A stretch of 64,000 nucleotides of DNA from Streptomyces sp. NBC_00234 (lineage in GTDB: Bacteria > Actinomycetota > Actinomycetes > Streptomycetales > Streptomycetaceae), in NCBI RefSeq assembly GCF_036195325.1, contig NZ_CP108101.1:3100001-3164000 (forward strand). Reading direction: 5' to 3'. This document shows positions 36,408 through 45,600 of this stretch, one piece after another. The notes under the pieces are model-generated. The model did not search any database. It was not told the origin of the DNA and saw only the letters and a program-made list of their open reading frames with translations. Position numbers and translations under genes: made by a program. How positions within the stretch are numbered: position 1 is the first letter of the stretch; each line of letters begins with the position of its first letter.

Positions 36408-36608
36408 ATGACCTATGACCGACTGGTGTGCGCGAACTGCGCGGCGCCCGTGAACGAGGGCCGCTGCCGTGTCTGCCGGGCCGTGCGCCAGCAGATGGAG
36501 CAGGAGCGGGAGCAGGGACCGTTCGCCGGGCTGAACCCCGCGATGCTGATCGCGCTCATGGTGCTGCTGGTCGCGGTGCTCGCGCTGGTGGCACAGCAGG
36601 CCGCGTAG
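36408..36608 (+). CDS. Small zinc-ribbon membrane protein
   Basis: 66 residues, ATG 36408, with an excellent GGAGGAGG site. Two Cys pairs, C-A-N-C (8-11) and C-R-V-C (20-23), form a rubredoxin-like knuckle, followed by a Gln/Glu-rich linker and one C-terminal membrane helix (about 44-63). Family not recognised by name. It is divergent from ftsE with 280 bases between, and ends at a shared terminator. Role unknown; a membrane-tethered zinc ribbon near FtsEX and RF2 genes. Confidence 0.75.
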   Translation: MTYDRLVCANCAAPVNEGRCRVCRAVRQQMEQEREQGPFAGLNPAMLIALMVLLVAVLALVAQQAA

Positions 36609-36650
36609 AGCGCTCCGGCGCGCCTCCCCAGAGGCCGTGCGACATACAGA

Positions 36651-36682
36651 GGGACCCGGTCCGCTTGCGCGGGCCGGGTCCC
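36651..36682. terminator. Bidirectional terminator
   Basis: 14-bp stem (one G-U) GGGACCCGGTCCGC/GCGGGCCGGGTCCC with loop TTGC, followed by TTCGTG, between the convergent small membrane gene and the LAETG protein gene. Confidence 0.75.
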
Positions 36683-36708
36683 TTCGTGCTTACGTACCGC
36701 TGACCGCC

Positions 36709-37614
36709 TTAGGCGACCGTACGGCCGTTCACCAGGCGCGGAAGGATCCGGAAGCCGATGCCGCCGGCGATCATCGTCGCGGCGCCGACCAGCAGGAACG
36801 TGATCTCGGCCGCACCGGTCTCGGCGAGCTCGTCCTTGCCCTTGCCCTGCTCGACCGGCTGGTTGCCGACGCTGTCCGTGTCGGTGTTGTCGACACACTC
36901 GGCGCCGTCGAGGTCGACGGTGCAGGTGCCCGCGCCGCCATCGGTGCCGGAACCGGAGGTACCGGTGCCGCCGGCCTGCTGGCCCTCGGAGCCGTTGCCG
37001 CCGTTCCCACCGTTGCCGCCGTTGCCGCCATTGCCACCGTTGCCGCCGTTGCCGCCGTTGGCCGCGTCGCCACCGCCCACAGCAGCGTCGCCGCCGCCCA
37101 CAGCAGCGTCGCCGCCGCCTACAGCCGCGTCGCCACCACCGACGGCAGCGTCACCGCCACCTACAGCCGCGTCGCCACCGCCCACAGCAGCGTCGCCGCC
37201 GCCTACAGCCGCGTCGCCACCACCGACGGCAGCGTCACCGCCACCTACAGCCGCGTCGCCACCGCCCACAGCAGCGTCGCCGCCGCCTACAGCCGCGTCG
37301 CCACCACCGGCAACGTCACCGCCACCAGCCACGTCGCCACCACCAGCCACGTCGCCACCACCGGCAACGTCACCGCCGCCGGCCACGTCGCCACCACCGG
37401 CAGCGTCGCCGCCGCCGGCCGCGTCTTCGCCCTCGAAGGCGTCGATGCCGACTTCCAGGCCCTGCTCGTTGGCTTCGGCCTTCACGCCGATGCCGGCGAC
37501 GTCGACGCCGATACCGACGGCCTGAGCCGCACCGGCAGCGGTGAGCGAGGCGCCTGCGGCGATTACCGCACCTGCGGCTATCCGCGCGACGCGGACTCGC
37601 GTCTTCTTGGTCAT
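36709..37614 (-). CDS. Repeat-rich LAETG sortase-anchored surface protein
   Basis: 301 residues. Signal peptide 1-32 (basic start, A-Q-A cleavage). A short globular part (33-62) is followed by tandem Gly-rich repeats: about seven G-G-G-D-V-A-like hexapeptides, eleven G-G-G-D-A-A-V heptapeptides and eight N-G-G-type tripeptides. A short Cys-containing segment comes next (G-T-C-T-V-D-L-D-G-A-E-C, one probable disulfide). The C-terminus has L-A-E-T-G, a hydrophobic helix and a basic tail, the recognition signal for class E sortases of Streptomyces, which would attach the protein to peptidoglycan. Monocistronic, with a TTGACG/CAGGGT promoter upstream. Role unknown. Confidence 0.9.
   Translation of the reverse strand: MTKKTRVRVARIAAGAVIAAGASLTAAGAAQAVGIGVDVAGIGVKAEANEQGLEVGIDAFEGEDAAGGGDAAGGGDVAGGGDVAGGGDVAGGGDVAGGGDVAGGGDAAVGGGDAAVGGGDAAVGGGDAAVGGGDAAVGGGDAAVGGGDAAVGGGDAAVGGGDAAVGGGDAAVGGGDAAVGGGDAANGGNGGNGGNGGNGGNGGNGGNGSEGQQAGGTGTSGSGTDGGAGTCTVDLDGAECVDNTDTDSVGNQPVEQGKGKDELAETGAAEITFLLVGAATMIAGGIGFRILPRLVNGRTVA
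36991..37420. repeat. Nested tandem repeats in LAETG gene
   Basis: Three blocks with different periods: 9-bp units at about 36991-37063, eleven 21-bp units at 37064-37294, and seven 18-bp units at 37295-37420. Within the 21-bp block the unit variants run A-A'-B-C-D-A-B-C-D-A-B, so an 84-bp, four-unit array was itself duplicated. Confidence 0.9.
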
Positions 37615-37769
37615 CTGCTGCTACCCCCAGTAGCTGTTCTGATCATGGAGCAGCCATATGCGGGGCCACGGCCCTGCGGGGTAGCGCTCTCGGCAGGGCC
37701 ACTTCGTGCCGTGGTCATCCCGCCCGCCCCCGTTCGCACCCGTCCCAGACATACGCATGCTGCTAAAGC

Positions 37770-37798
37770 ACCCTGTCCAGAGTTAAGGATTACGTCAA
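37770..37798 (-). promoter_or_regulatory. Vegetative-type promoter of LAETG gene
   Basis: Minus strand TTGACG-N17-CAGGGT, near the HrdB consensus TTGACA-N17-TAGGRT, placed about 155 bases upstream of the start codon; the leader would be about 150 bases. Confidence 0.5.
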
Positions 37799-37913
37799 GG
37801 CCGTTTCGTGTAATGCGCACCGGTATGGGGGTTCTTGACAGTCATTCGGAACCACGACTGTGACGCATTCACCACGCCGCCCCCTCAACTTCCCCTGGGC
37901 CGGAACATGGAGA

Positions 37914-37942
37914 AGCCCGGGCGGCCGACGGCCACCCGGGCT
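37914..37942 (-). terminator. Terminator after prfB
   Basis: AGCCCGGG and its complement with an inner GGCC-GAC-GGCC stem, 20-50 bases past the prfB stop. Confidence 0.65.
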
Positions 37943-37962
37943 CAACTGCTCGGTGCGTGGGG

Positions 37963-39069
37963 CTACTTCTCGCTCTGCTTGCGCCAGCGGATACCGGCCT
38001 CGATGAAGCCGTCGATCTCGCCGTTGAAGACCGCTTCGGGGTTGCCCATCTCGAACTCCGTACGCAGGTCCTTGACCATCTGGTACGGGTGCAGGACGTA
38101 CGAACGCATCTGGTTGCCCCAGGAGTTGCCGCCGTCGCCCTTGAGCGCGTTCATCTTCGCCTGCTCCTCCTGGCGGCGGCGCTCAAGGAGCTTCGCCTGG
38201 AGGACGTTCATCGCGGACGCCTTGTTCTGGATCTGCGAGCGCTCGTTCTGGCAGGAGACGACGATGCCGGTGGCCAGGTGGGTCAGGCGCACCGCGGAGT
38301 CCGTGGTGTTGACGCCCTGACCGCCGGGGCCCGAGGACCGGTAGACGTCCACGCGCAGCTCGGACTCGTCGATCTCGATGTGGTCGGTCTGCTCGACCAC
38401 CGGCAGCACCTCGACGCCCGCGAAGGACGTCTGGCGGCGGCCCTGGTTGTCGAACGGCGAGATCCGGACGAGCCGGTGGGTGCCCTGCTCGACGGAGAGC
38501 GTGCCGTACGCGTACGGCACCTCGACGGCGAAGGTGGTCGACTTGATGCCGGCCTCTTCGGCGTACGCCGTCTCGTAGACCTCGGTCTTGTAGCCGTGCC
38601 GCTCGGCCCAGCGGATGTACATGCGCTGGAGCTTCTCGGCGAAGTCGGCGGCGTCGACGCCGCCCGCCTCGGCACGGATGGTGACCAGGGCCTCACGCGC
38701 GTCGTACTCGCCGGAGAGAAGGGTGCGGACCTCCATCTCGTCCAGCGCCTTGCGCACCGACTCCAGCTCGGCCTCGGCCTCGACGAGCGCGTCCGCGTCG
38801 CCCTCGTCCTCGGCGAGCTCGAACATGATGCCGAGATCATCGATGCGGCCACGCAGGGCCTCGGTCTTGCGGACCTCGGCCTGGAGGTGCGAAAGCTTGC
38901 TCGTGATCTTCTGTGCCGCCTCCGGGTCGTCCCAGAGGGACGGCGCCGCAGCCTGCTCCTCGAGCGCGGCGATGTCCGCCCTCAACGCATCCAGGTCCAG
39001 GACGGCCTCGATCGACCCCATGGTGGAGGAGAGGGACTTCAGCTCTTCGGAAATATCGACGACTGCCAC
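37963..39069 (-). CDS. prfB: Peptide chain release factor 2
   Basis: 368 residues, GTG 39069. Releases polypeptides at UGA and UAA. S-P-F in R-I-S-P-F-D-N-Q (about 195) is the stop-codon-reading tripeptide of RF2, and G-G-Q in S-G-P-G-G-Q-G-V-N (about 245) is the hydrolysis motif. The frame is continuous from the start, so the autoregulatory +1 frameshift found in many bacteria is absent. It lies 82 bases downstream of the kinase gene pkaB. Confidence 0.96.
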   Translation of the reverse strand: MAVVDISEELKSLSSTMGSIEAVLDLDALRADIAALEEQAAAPSLWDDPEAAQKITSKLSHLQAEVRKTEALRGRIDDLGIMFELAEDEGDADALVEAEAELESVRKALDEMEVRTLLSGEYDAREALVTIRAEAGGVDAADFAEKLQRMYIRWAERHGYKTEVYETAYAEEAGIKSTTFAVEVPYAYGTLSVEQGTHRLVRISPFDNQGRRQTSFAGVEVLPVVEQTDHIEIDESELRVDVYRSSGPGGQGVNTTDSAVRLTHLATGIVVSCQNERSQIQNKASAMNVLQAKLLERRRQEEQAKMNALKGDGGNSWGNQMRSYVLHPYQMVKDLRTEFEMGNPEAVFNGEIDGFIEAGIRWRKQSEK

Positions 39070-39151
39070 GGGTCCAGCGTAACGGCTGGACGAGTGAAGC
39101 TGTCCCTCCCCCGGGGACGGGCCTCTGTTCGCCCCCGGGTCCGGACAAGAT

Positions 39152-40390
39152 CTAGGGCGATGCGGGCGCCGAGTTCTTCGTGTCCTGCGGGGCGGTGTCC
39201 GTGCCGTCGCCGCCGCTGGCCAGCCAGCCGCCCACACCCACCGCGGCACCGAGGACGAGCGCCGCCACACCCAGGGTGATCCGCCGCTTACGGACCGCGG
39301 CCGATTTGTTGCGGGCCGAGCCGGGGCGCGGACGGCCCGGCGCGCGCGGGGCGCGCGCGGTGCCGAGCGGGCCTCCGGCCAGCTCGTCGGGGCCCGGGAC
39401 GCGCATGCTCGTGTGGGTGTCGCGGTTGGAGTCCGGGGAGGAGCCGGGGACGAGCGGGACGGCGCCCCGCCTGCGGGGCTCCTCGGCGGCCGGGGTGTAC
39501 TGCTGCTCGTCGTAGATCTGCGGTTCCGGCTCGTTGTCCGGCTCGTCCACGTCCAGCGGCGGGATGCCGGCCAGCAGCGGAAGCAGCTCGCGCAGCCTGG
39601 CCGCGAGCTCGGAGGCGCGCAGCCGGGAGGCCGGCGCCTTGGCCAGGCACTGGACCAGGAGCTGCCAGAGCTCCTCGGGGATGCCCGGGAGGGGGACGAC
39701 CGTCTCCGTGACGTGACGGCGCAGGACGGCACCGGGGTGGCCGCCGCCGAAGGGCGTGAAGCCCGCGAGGAGCTCGTACAGGACCGTCGCGAGGGCGTAT
39801 ATGTCGACGGCGGCGCGCGGCGGGAGGCCCTCGACGATCTCGGGGGCCAGGTAGTCCGGCGTTCCGATGATCTTGGTGGCCTTGGTGCGCCGAGGGGTGT
39901 CGATCAGCTTGGCGACGCCGAAGTCGGTGAGCAGGGCCGGGTGCGAGCCACCGGGGCCGAGCGGGCCCTCCATGTCGAGCAGGATGTTCTCCGGCTTGAC
40001 GTCGCGGTGGACCACCCCGGCGGCGTGCGCGGCGGCCAGGCCGTCCGCGACGTCCGCGATGATCGCGACCGCCGCCTCGGGGGCGAGCCTGCGCTCCCGG
40101 TCGAGACGGGTGCGCAGATCTGTGCCGCGTACGAGATCCATGACGAGCGCCAGGTCGGTGCCGTCCACGACGAGGTCGCGGACGGCGACGACGTGCGGAT
40201 GGTCGAGTCCGAGCAGGGCGGTGCGCTCCTGCACGAAGCGGCCCACGAGCTCCTGGTCGGACGCGAGGTCCTCGCGCAGCAGCTTGATGGCGACCGGGCC
40301 TTCCGGCCCCTCGCCGAGCCACACCGTGCCGGCGCTGCCGCGCCCCAGGATCTGGTGGGCGGTGTACCGGCTGCCGATATTCCGTGCCAA
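39152..40390 (-). CDS. pkaB: Serine/threonine protein kinase, PkaB type
   Basis: 412 residues from TTG 40390, preceded by GGGAG at five bases; a TTG 14 codons earlier is less likely. Kinase domain about 10-265: G-R-G-S-A-G-T-V glycine loop, A-I-K Lys, H-R-D-V-K-P-E-N catalytic loop, D-F-G-V-A, and T-P-D-Y-L-A-P-E. A Pro/Arg-rich juxtamembrane linker (about 285-370) leads to one membrane helix near 375-395 and a very short external tail, so any sensor role lies elsewhere. It follows PkaA, separated by a hairpin at 40479-40515. Confidence 0.92.
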   Translation of the reverse strand: MARNIGSRYTAHQILGRGSAGTVWLGEGPEGPVAIKLLREDLASDQELVGRFVQERTALLGLDHPHVVAVRDLVVDGTDLALVMDLVRGTDLRTRLDRERRLAPEAAVAIIADVADGLAAAHAAGVVHRDVKPENILLDMEGPLGPGGSHPALLTDFGVAKLIDTPRRTKATKIIGTPDYLAPEIVEGLPPRAAVDIYALATVLYELLAGFTPFGGGHPGAVLRRHVTETVVPLPGIPEELWQLLVQCLAKAPASRLRASELAARLRELLPLLAGIPPLDVDEPDNEPEPQIYDEQQYTPAAEEPRRRGAVPLVPGSSPDSNRDTHTSMRVPGPDELAGGPLGTARAPRAPGRPRPGSARNKSAAVRKRRITLGVAALVLGAAVGVGGWLASGGDGTDTAPQDTKNSAPASP

Positions 40391-40478
40391 GACTGCTCCC
40401 TCAGCGGCTGGCGGTGGACCCCCGGTCGACAAAGTTACGCGGCGATCGGGGTGTTGCGTGCCTTGGATGGCGCCAACC

Positions 40479-40515
40479 TCGACTTCTGCGGGGGAAATTG
40501 CCCCGCAGAAGTCGA
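40479..40515 (-). terminator. Perfect hairpin between pkaA and pkaB
   Basis: A 15-bp perfect stem (TCGACTTCTGCGGGG and complement) with loop GAAATTG, 30 bases past the pkaA stop and 89 bases before pkaB. No T-run; it could be a terminator/attenuator lowering pkaB expression or a processing site. Confidence 0.6.
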
Positions 40516-40544
40516 CATAGCTACAGAATCGCCGGTCTCCGGCG

Positions 40545-42221
40545 TCAGTTGCCGGCCTTCTCGACGCTGTCGGCGGCGTTGCCCAGCTCCGAGACCCAGT
40601 CCGTCACGGTGGTGATCGCGTCGCCGATCGCCTCCCAGTAGCTCTTGCCCTGGGCCACCCAGTCCTGGAGCGGCGTCAGTTCCCAGATCAGCCAGCTCGC
40701 GACGATCAGCAGCACCACGGTGAACAGGCAGCCCTTCAGGCAGCCGAGTCCCGGGATGCGCATCGGGTTGGCGCTGCGCTGCCTCGGCTGCCGGGGAGCC
40801 GGCTGCTGGGGCGGAGGCTGCTGCGGCGGCGCGTACTGCTGGCGCTGCTGCGGCTGGTTCTGAGGCTGGTGCTGCTGAGGCTGCTGGTAGCGCTGGGGCT
40901 GCTGCTGATACTGCTGGCGCTGCGGGGGCTGCTGGCGCTGTTGCTGCTGCTGGGGCGGCTGCTGCTGGCGCTGGGGCCGGCGGCGCAGCGGGTCCTGGCT
41001 CGGGTCGAGGTACTGGACCTGCGTCTGCTCGTTGCGGTCGCGCGCCGCCTGGAGCTGCGACTGCCAGGGGTGCGGGCCGTCGGGCTCCGGAGGGCCGTCG
41101 GGGCGGGGCGGTACGGGCGGCATGACGGAGGTCGGATCGGCGCCGCCCGCCCCCTGGCCGTATCCCTGTCCCTGGTTCGGGCCCGGGTTCTGCCGCATGA
41201 CGCTGGTCGCGGCGGCGGGGTCGTAGGCGTTCGGGTCGTACGAGCCCGCGTTGCTCGGCAGCACCTGCGTGGGGTCGGCCGCGCCCGGGGTCTCCGGCAC
41301 CGCGGCGGGTGCCGGGTCGGGGGCGAGCAGGGCGCCCACGCCGTCGGCCGCGGCGATCTGCGCGGAGTTGGCGTGCACGCCGATGCCCGCGGCGACGGTA
41401 CGCAGCGCCCGGGCGAGGTTCTCGGCGCTCGGCCGCTGGTCGGGGTCCTTGCGCAGGCAGCGCTCTATGACCGTCCACAGCGGTGCGGGCACCGTCGTGG
41501 GGCGGCGCGGCTCCTCGCTGAGGTGCCGGTGCAGGACTTCGAGTGCGGTGCCGCCCGCGAAGGGCGGACGGCCGGTGACCAGCTCGTACAGCAGGATGCC
41601 CGCGCCGTAGATGTCCACGGCGGAGGTCTGCGGGCGGCCCTCGGCGGACTCCGGCGCCACATAGGCCGGCGTGCCGACGAACTCGTGGGTCCGGGTCAGG
41701 CCCGGGGAGTCCGCGAGCCGCGCGATGCCGAAGTCGGTGAGCATCGGGTGCATCTGACCGTTGCGCTCGTCGAGCAGCACGTTCGCGGGCTTGAGGTCGC
41801 GGTGGACGACGCCGTCGGCGTGGCTGGCGGCGAGCGCGTCCGCGATCTGTGCGGTGAGGAGGGAGGCGGCGACCGGGGTGAGCGGGCCGTTCTCGCGGAG
41901 ATAGCGGTGCAGGTCGGGACCGTCGATCAGGTCCATGACGAGGGCGAGGAGATCGCCCTCGACGACCAGGTCCCGGGTGCGCACGATGTTCTCGTGGGTG
42001 AGCCGCAGCAGCACGGAGCGCTCGCGCAGGAACCGCATCACGACGTCCGCGTCGTTGGCGAGCTCCTCCTTGAGGACCTTGATCGCAACGGTCTCGCCGG
42101 GCTGGCCCGCGACGGCCGCCTCGGCGCCCGCGGTCTCCCGCTGGCGGGCTCGCCAGACGGTGCCGGTGGCGCCGCGTCCGAGCGGCTCCTCCAGGAGGTA
42201 CTTGCTGCCTACAGGCCGCAC
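40545..42221 (-). CDS. pkaA: Serine/threonine protein kinase, PkaA type
   Basis: 558 residues from GTG 42221, with GGGAG eight bases upstream. Kinase domain about 5-270: G-R-G-A-T-G-T-V, V-A-I-K, H-R-D-L-K-P-A-N, D-F-G-I-A, A-Y-V-A-P-E. A Pro/Ala linker, then a Gln/Pro/Arg low-complexity tract (about 405-490), a membrane helix near 505-525, and an external tail of about 35 residues with two Trp-rich turns. Membrane sensor kinase; substrates unknown. Divergent from the FHA-EccC gene, whose FHA domain could bind its phosphothreonine products (inference). Confidence 0.9.
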   Translation of the reverse strand: MRPVGSKYLLEEPLGRGATGTVWRARQRETAGAEAAVAGQPGETVAIKVLKEELANDADVVMRFLRERSVLLRLTHENIVRTRDLVVEGDLLALVMDLIDGPDLHRYLRENGPLTPVAASLLTAQIADALAASHADGVVHRDLKPANVLLDERNGQMHPMLTDFGIARLADSPGLTRTHEFVGTPAYVAPESAEGRPQTSAVDIYGAGILLYELVTGRPPFAGGTALEVLHRHLSEEPRRPTTVPAPLWTVIERCLRKDPDQRPSAENLARALRTVAAGIGVHANSAQIAAADGVGALLAPDPAPAAVPETPGAADPTQVLPSNAGSYDPNAYDPAAATSVMRQNPGPNQGQGYGQGAGGADPTSVMPPVPPRPDGPPEPDGPHPWQSQLQAARDRNEQTQVQYLDPSQDPLRRRPQRQQQPPQQQQQRQQPPQRQQYQQQPQRYQQPQQHQPQNQPQQRQQYAPPQQPPPQQPAPRQPRQRSANPMRIPGLGCLKGCLFTVVLLIVASWLIWELTPLQDWVAQGKSYWEAIGDAITTVTDWVSELGNAADSVEKAGN

Positions 42222-42695
42222 GTCATGCGCTCCCTGCTGATCATGGTGCTTGCGGTCCGCCGGGCCTGCCCGGATGTTCCGGCCCACTCTAATGCCGTCG
42301 AACGGGCCGTCGGCCGGTCGTGTTCCGGTCGTGTTCCTGCTGTGTCCTGTGTGTCCTGGAGTGTGTGGGGAGAAGACGCAGCGCACGCGCGGATGGTTGC
42401 CGAACGGGCGCGCAGAACGGCTCCCCGGAGTGCGGCAGGGATCACGCCGGACGCTTCGAGCCCGACCCAAGCAGGCACTTTTACGCCCACAGCCGACCAT
42501 TCAAGATCACTTAGTGCTGGCCCCCGGGCGTGTTGTCAGTGGCAGGTGCGAGGATGCCTCCAGCACGGAACTGTGGGGTCGGGAGCCTCGCGGTACGTGA
42601 CGACCTGTACCGGACGACGCGTCCGTGCCGGGTGGGGGGAATCACAGGTCACCTCCCCTGCCGGGCGCCCCGCGCAGAAGGGACCGCTGACGGCG
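42222..42695. other. Divergent region between pkaA and FHA-EccC gene
   Basis: 474 bases. It contains a tandem 11-bp repeat (42316-42337), a TAGAGT -10-like element for pkaA near 42290, a GTGCTGG/CCAGCAC inverted repeat spanning about 42513-42562, and GGGTGGGGGG near 42630. No protein-coding gene is convincing. Confidence 0.5.
42316..42337. repeat. Tandem 11-bp repeat GGTCGTGTTCC
   Basis: Two exact adjacent copies about 95 bases upstream of pkaA, near its likely promoter. Possible activator site; no family assigned. Confidence 0.4.
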
Positions 42696-45600
42696 ATGCA
42701 GATCCGGCTGACCGTCCTCGCGCCGCGCAGCGGCCAGACCCCGCCCCCGGCGCGCGCCTGCGATGTGCTCGTCACCGCCCCGGCGGGCACGGCACTCGCG
42801 GCTGTCGCCTCCGGCCTGGCCTCGGCCGTCTCCGGCCCCGACGGCTCCATGGGCGGCGGCGCGGTGGTGCTGTTCGCCGGGCGCGAGCGGCTCGACGCGC
42901 AGCGCATCGCCCTGGGCGAACCCCCACTGGTGGACGGCGCGGTCCTCTCGCTCCAGATGCCCGGTGAGGACGAGGCGGTGGACGACGCCGTCCCCGCGCA
43001 CCTCCATGTGATCGCCGGGCCCGACGCGGGCGGGGTGCATCTGCTGCACGGCGGACAGATCCGGATCGGCCGCTCCGCCGACGCGGACGTCCCGCTCGAC
43101 GACCCGGACGTGTCCCGGCTGCACTGCGCGGTGACGGTCTCCGAGGACGGCCGGGTCTCGGTGGCCGACCTGGGCTCCACGAACGGCACCTCGCTGGACG
43201 GCACGGAAGTCCACGACCGGCCGGTCCGGCTGAACCCGGGTGCGCTGCTGCGCCTCGGCGAATCGACGCTCCGGCTCACTTCGGGCACCCGTGCCCCCGT
43301 GCTGCCGACGGCCCCGGACGGCGAGGGCCACCTCCGGGTCAACCGGGCGTCCGTCACCCACGCCCCGGCCCCGGGCCGTCCCGAGCCGGGATCAGGAGAG
43401 CGGTACGGCGAGGGGTACGGGACCCACGCGGCGCACGCGTACGGCGAGGCCGCCTCGCAGGGCGGCCAGGTACCGGCCGGACACGACGCCCACCGCTACG
43501 GACAGGACGGGGCGCACTCCCCCGCCACCCATGGGCACGGCACCCGTGTCTCTCCGGACGAGGCTCCCCGGCGCGGCGGCATAGGCGCCTGGGCGCGACG
43601 GCTCGCCGGCGGCAGGGGCGAGGCGGCGCACGACACGGCGGGGCAGGCGGACGACGCCCGCGCCACGCCCTCCTCTTCCTCTTCCTTCTCCGCTTCCTCC
43701 GTCTCCTCCTCGGCGCCCCGGCGTTCCGCCGCCCCGGAGGGGACGTGGCCCGACCCGGCGGCGGTGCTGTTGACCGCGCTCGGCCCCGGCCCGCGCCTGT
43801 GGGAGCGCGACCCCGCGCATCCCGAGGCCCTGGTCGTACGGCTGGGGACGACCGACCGGGCCGAGCTGCCCGCCGTTCCGGTGACCGTGGGGCTGCGGGA
43901 GGCCGGTTCGCTCGGTCTCGCGGGGCCGAGGGCCCGGCTGGCCGGACTGGCCCGGTCGGTGGTGGCGCAGCTCGCCGCGCTGCACTCCCCTTTCGATCTG
44001 GAGATCGTGCTGATCAGCACGGACCGCACGCGCGGCACGGACGAGCGCCGGCGCGAGTGGGCGTGGCTCGGGTGGCTGCCGCATCTGCGGCCGATGCACG
44101 GGCAGGACTGCCGCCTGCTCCTCGCGTACGACCGGGAACAGGCCACGGCCCGGACGGCGGAGCTGGTGCGCCGGCTGGACGAGGGGCCGCTCGGGCCCGG
44201 CTGGGCGAGCGTCGACCGGGCCACGGTCGCCGAGGCCGCCCGGCGGCACACGGGGCCGTACACCGTGGTGATCGTCGACGGTGACCCCGGTTCCGCGGCG
44301 CTGCGCGAGACCACGGCGAGGCTGGCCGGTGCGGGGGCGGCTGCCGGTATCCATCTGATCTGCCTGGCCGAGGCTCCCGCGTCGTCGCCCACCTCGCCCG
44401 TCGACGCGACGTACGACGCCGCCTGCCGGGCCTCGATCGCGTTCCGGGAGTGCGGGGCCGTCGCCATGCTGAGCGGCGACGTGGCGACCGCGCTGCGCCT
44501 GTTGCGTACGGCGGGCGGACGGACCGCGGGCCACGGCACCGTGGCGGCCGTGGATGCGGTGTCGGTGGCCTGGGCCGAGCGGTTCGGGCGGGCGCTGGCC
44601 CCGCTGCGCGAGGAGGGCTCGGTGGCCCTGCCCGGTCGCCCGATGGCCGCGGCGCTGCCGCCGTCCGCACGCCTGCTGGACGAGCTGGGCCTGGCGCGGG
44701 CCACCCCGGCGTCGCTGATGGCGCGCTGGGCCTCCACGGCGGAGGAACAGCCGGGTGCGACGCCTCGCCCCGCCGCCTCGCCCGGCCCGTCCGCGACGGA
44801 CCTGGACACCCCGGGCTCGGGGCGCACCGTCAGCACGGCCGCCCGCGTGGGCCCCCAGCGCACCGCCCCGGAGAGGGACACCCGCGACTCGGACCGCACC
44901 CCGTACCCGGGAACCACGTCCTACGGCTCGGGCCGTACGCCGTACCCGGGCACGGACCACACTGGCTCCGGACGCACCCCGTACCCCCGCACCGACAGCA
45001 CGGGCTCCGGCCGCACCCCGTACCCCGCCACGGACCACACCGGCTCCGGACGCACCCCGTACCCGAGCACCGAGGCGTCCGGCTCCGGGCGTACGCCGTA
45101 CCCCCGCACCGACAGCACGGGCTCCGGCCGCACCCCGTACCCCGCCACGGACCACACCGGCTCCGGACGCACCCCGCATCCCCGGACCGCCGCGCAGGTG
45201 CAGCGGCGCGAGGAGGCCGTGGGGGCGGAGTCCGTGGGCCGCGGTCCGGGTGGGGGTCCGGCGGTGTACGCCGGGCGGCCCGTGATCGTGCTCGGGGCCG
45301 GGCCCCGGGGGGCCCTCAGCGTCGATCTGGCCGACGAGGGACCGCACCTGCTCGTCGAGGGCCCCGCGGGCAGCGGTCGTACGGAGCTGCTGCGTGCCGT
45401 CGCCGCCTCGCTGGCCGCCGCGGCCCGGCCCGACCGGCTCGGCATCCTGCTCATCGACGGCGCGGGCAGCGAACGCGGCGAGGGGCTGCGCCCCTGCACG
45501 GAACTCCCGCACGTCTTCACGCACTTGGTGGCCTCCGATCCCGTGCGGATGCGGGAGTTCGCCCAGGCCCTGGGCGGGGAGCTGAAGCGCCGGGCGGAGC

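Larger units (their letters stand above)
37615..37962. other. Intergenic region upstream of LAETG gene
   Basis: 348 bases holding the LAETG gene leader and promoter (37770-37798) and, further right, the prfB terminator (37914-37942). I see no gene in it. Confidence 0.6.

Noticed and set aside
37064..37420. CRISPR array
   Set aside because: The regular repeats have no unique spacers and keep an open reading frame; they encode Gly-rich protein repeats.
37963..39069. Programmed +1 frameshift in prfB
   Set aside because: The reading frame is uninterrupted from GTG to stop, with no early in-frame TGA, so the classic autoregulatory frameshift is absent.
40869..42695. Upstream extension of the FHA-EccC protein
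   Set aside because: The same frame is open far upstream but runs antisense to pkaA; the ATG at 42696 starts the recognisable beta and FHA domains.
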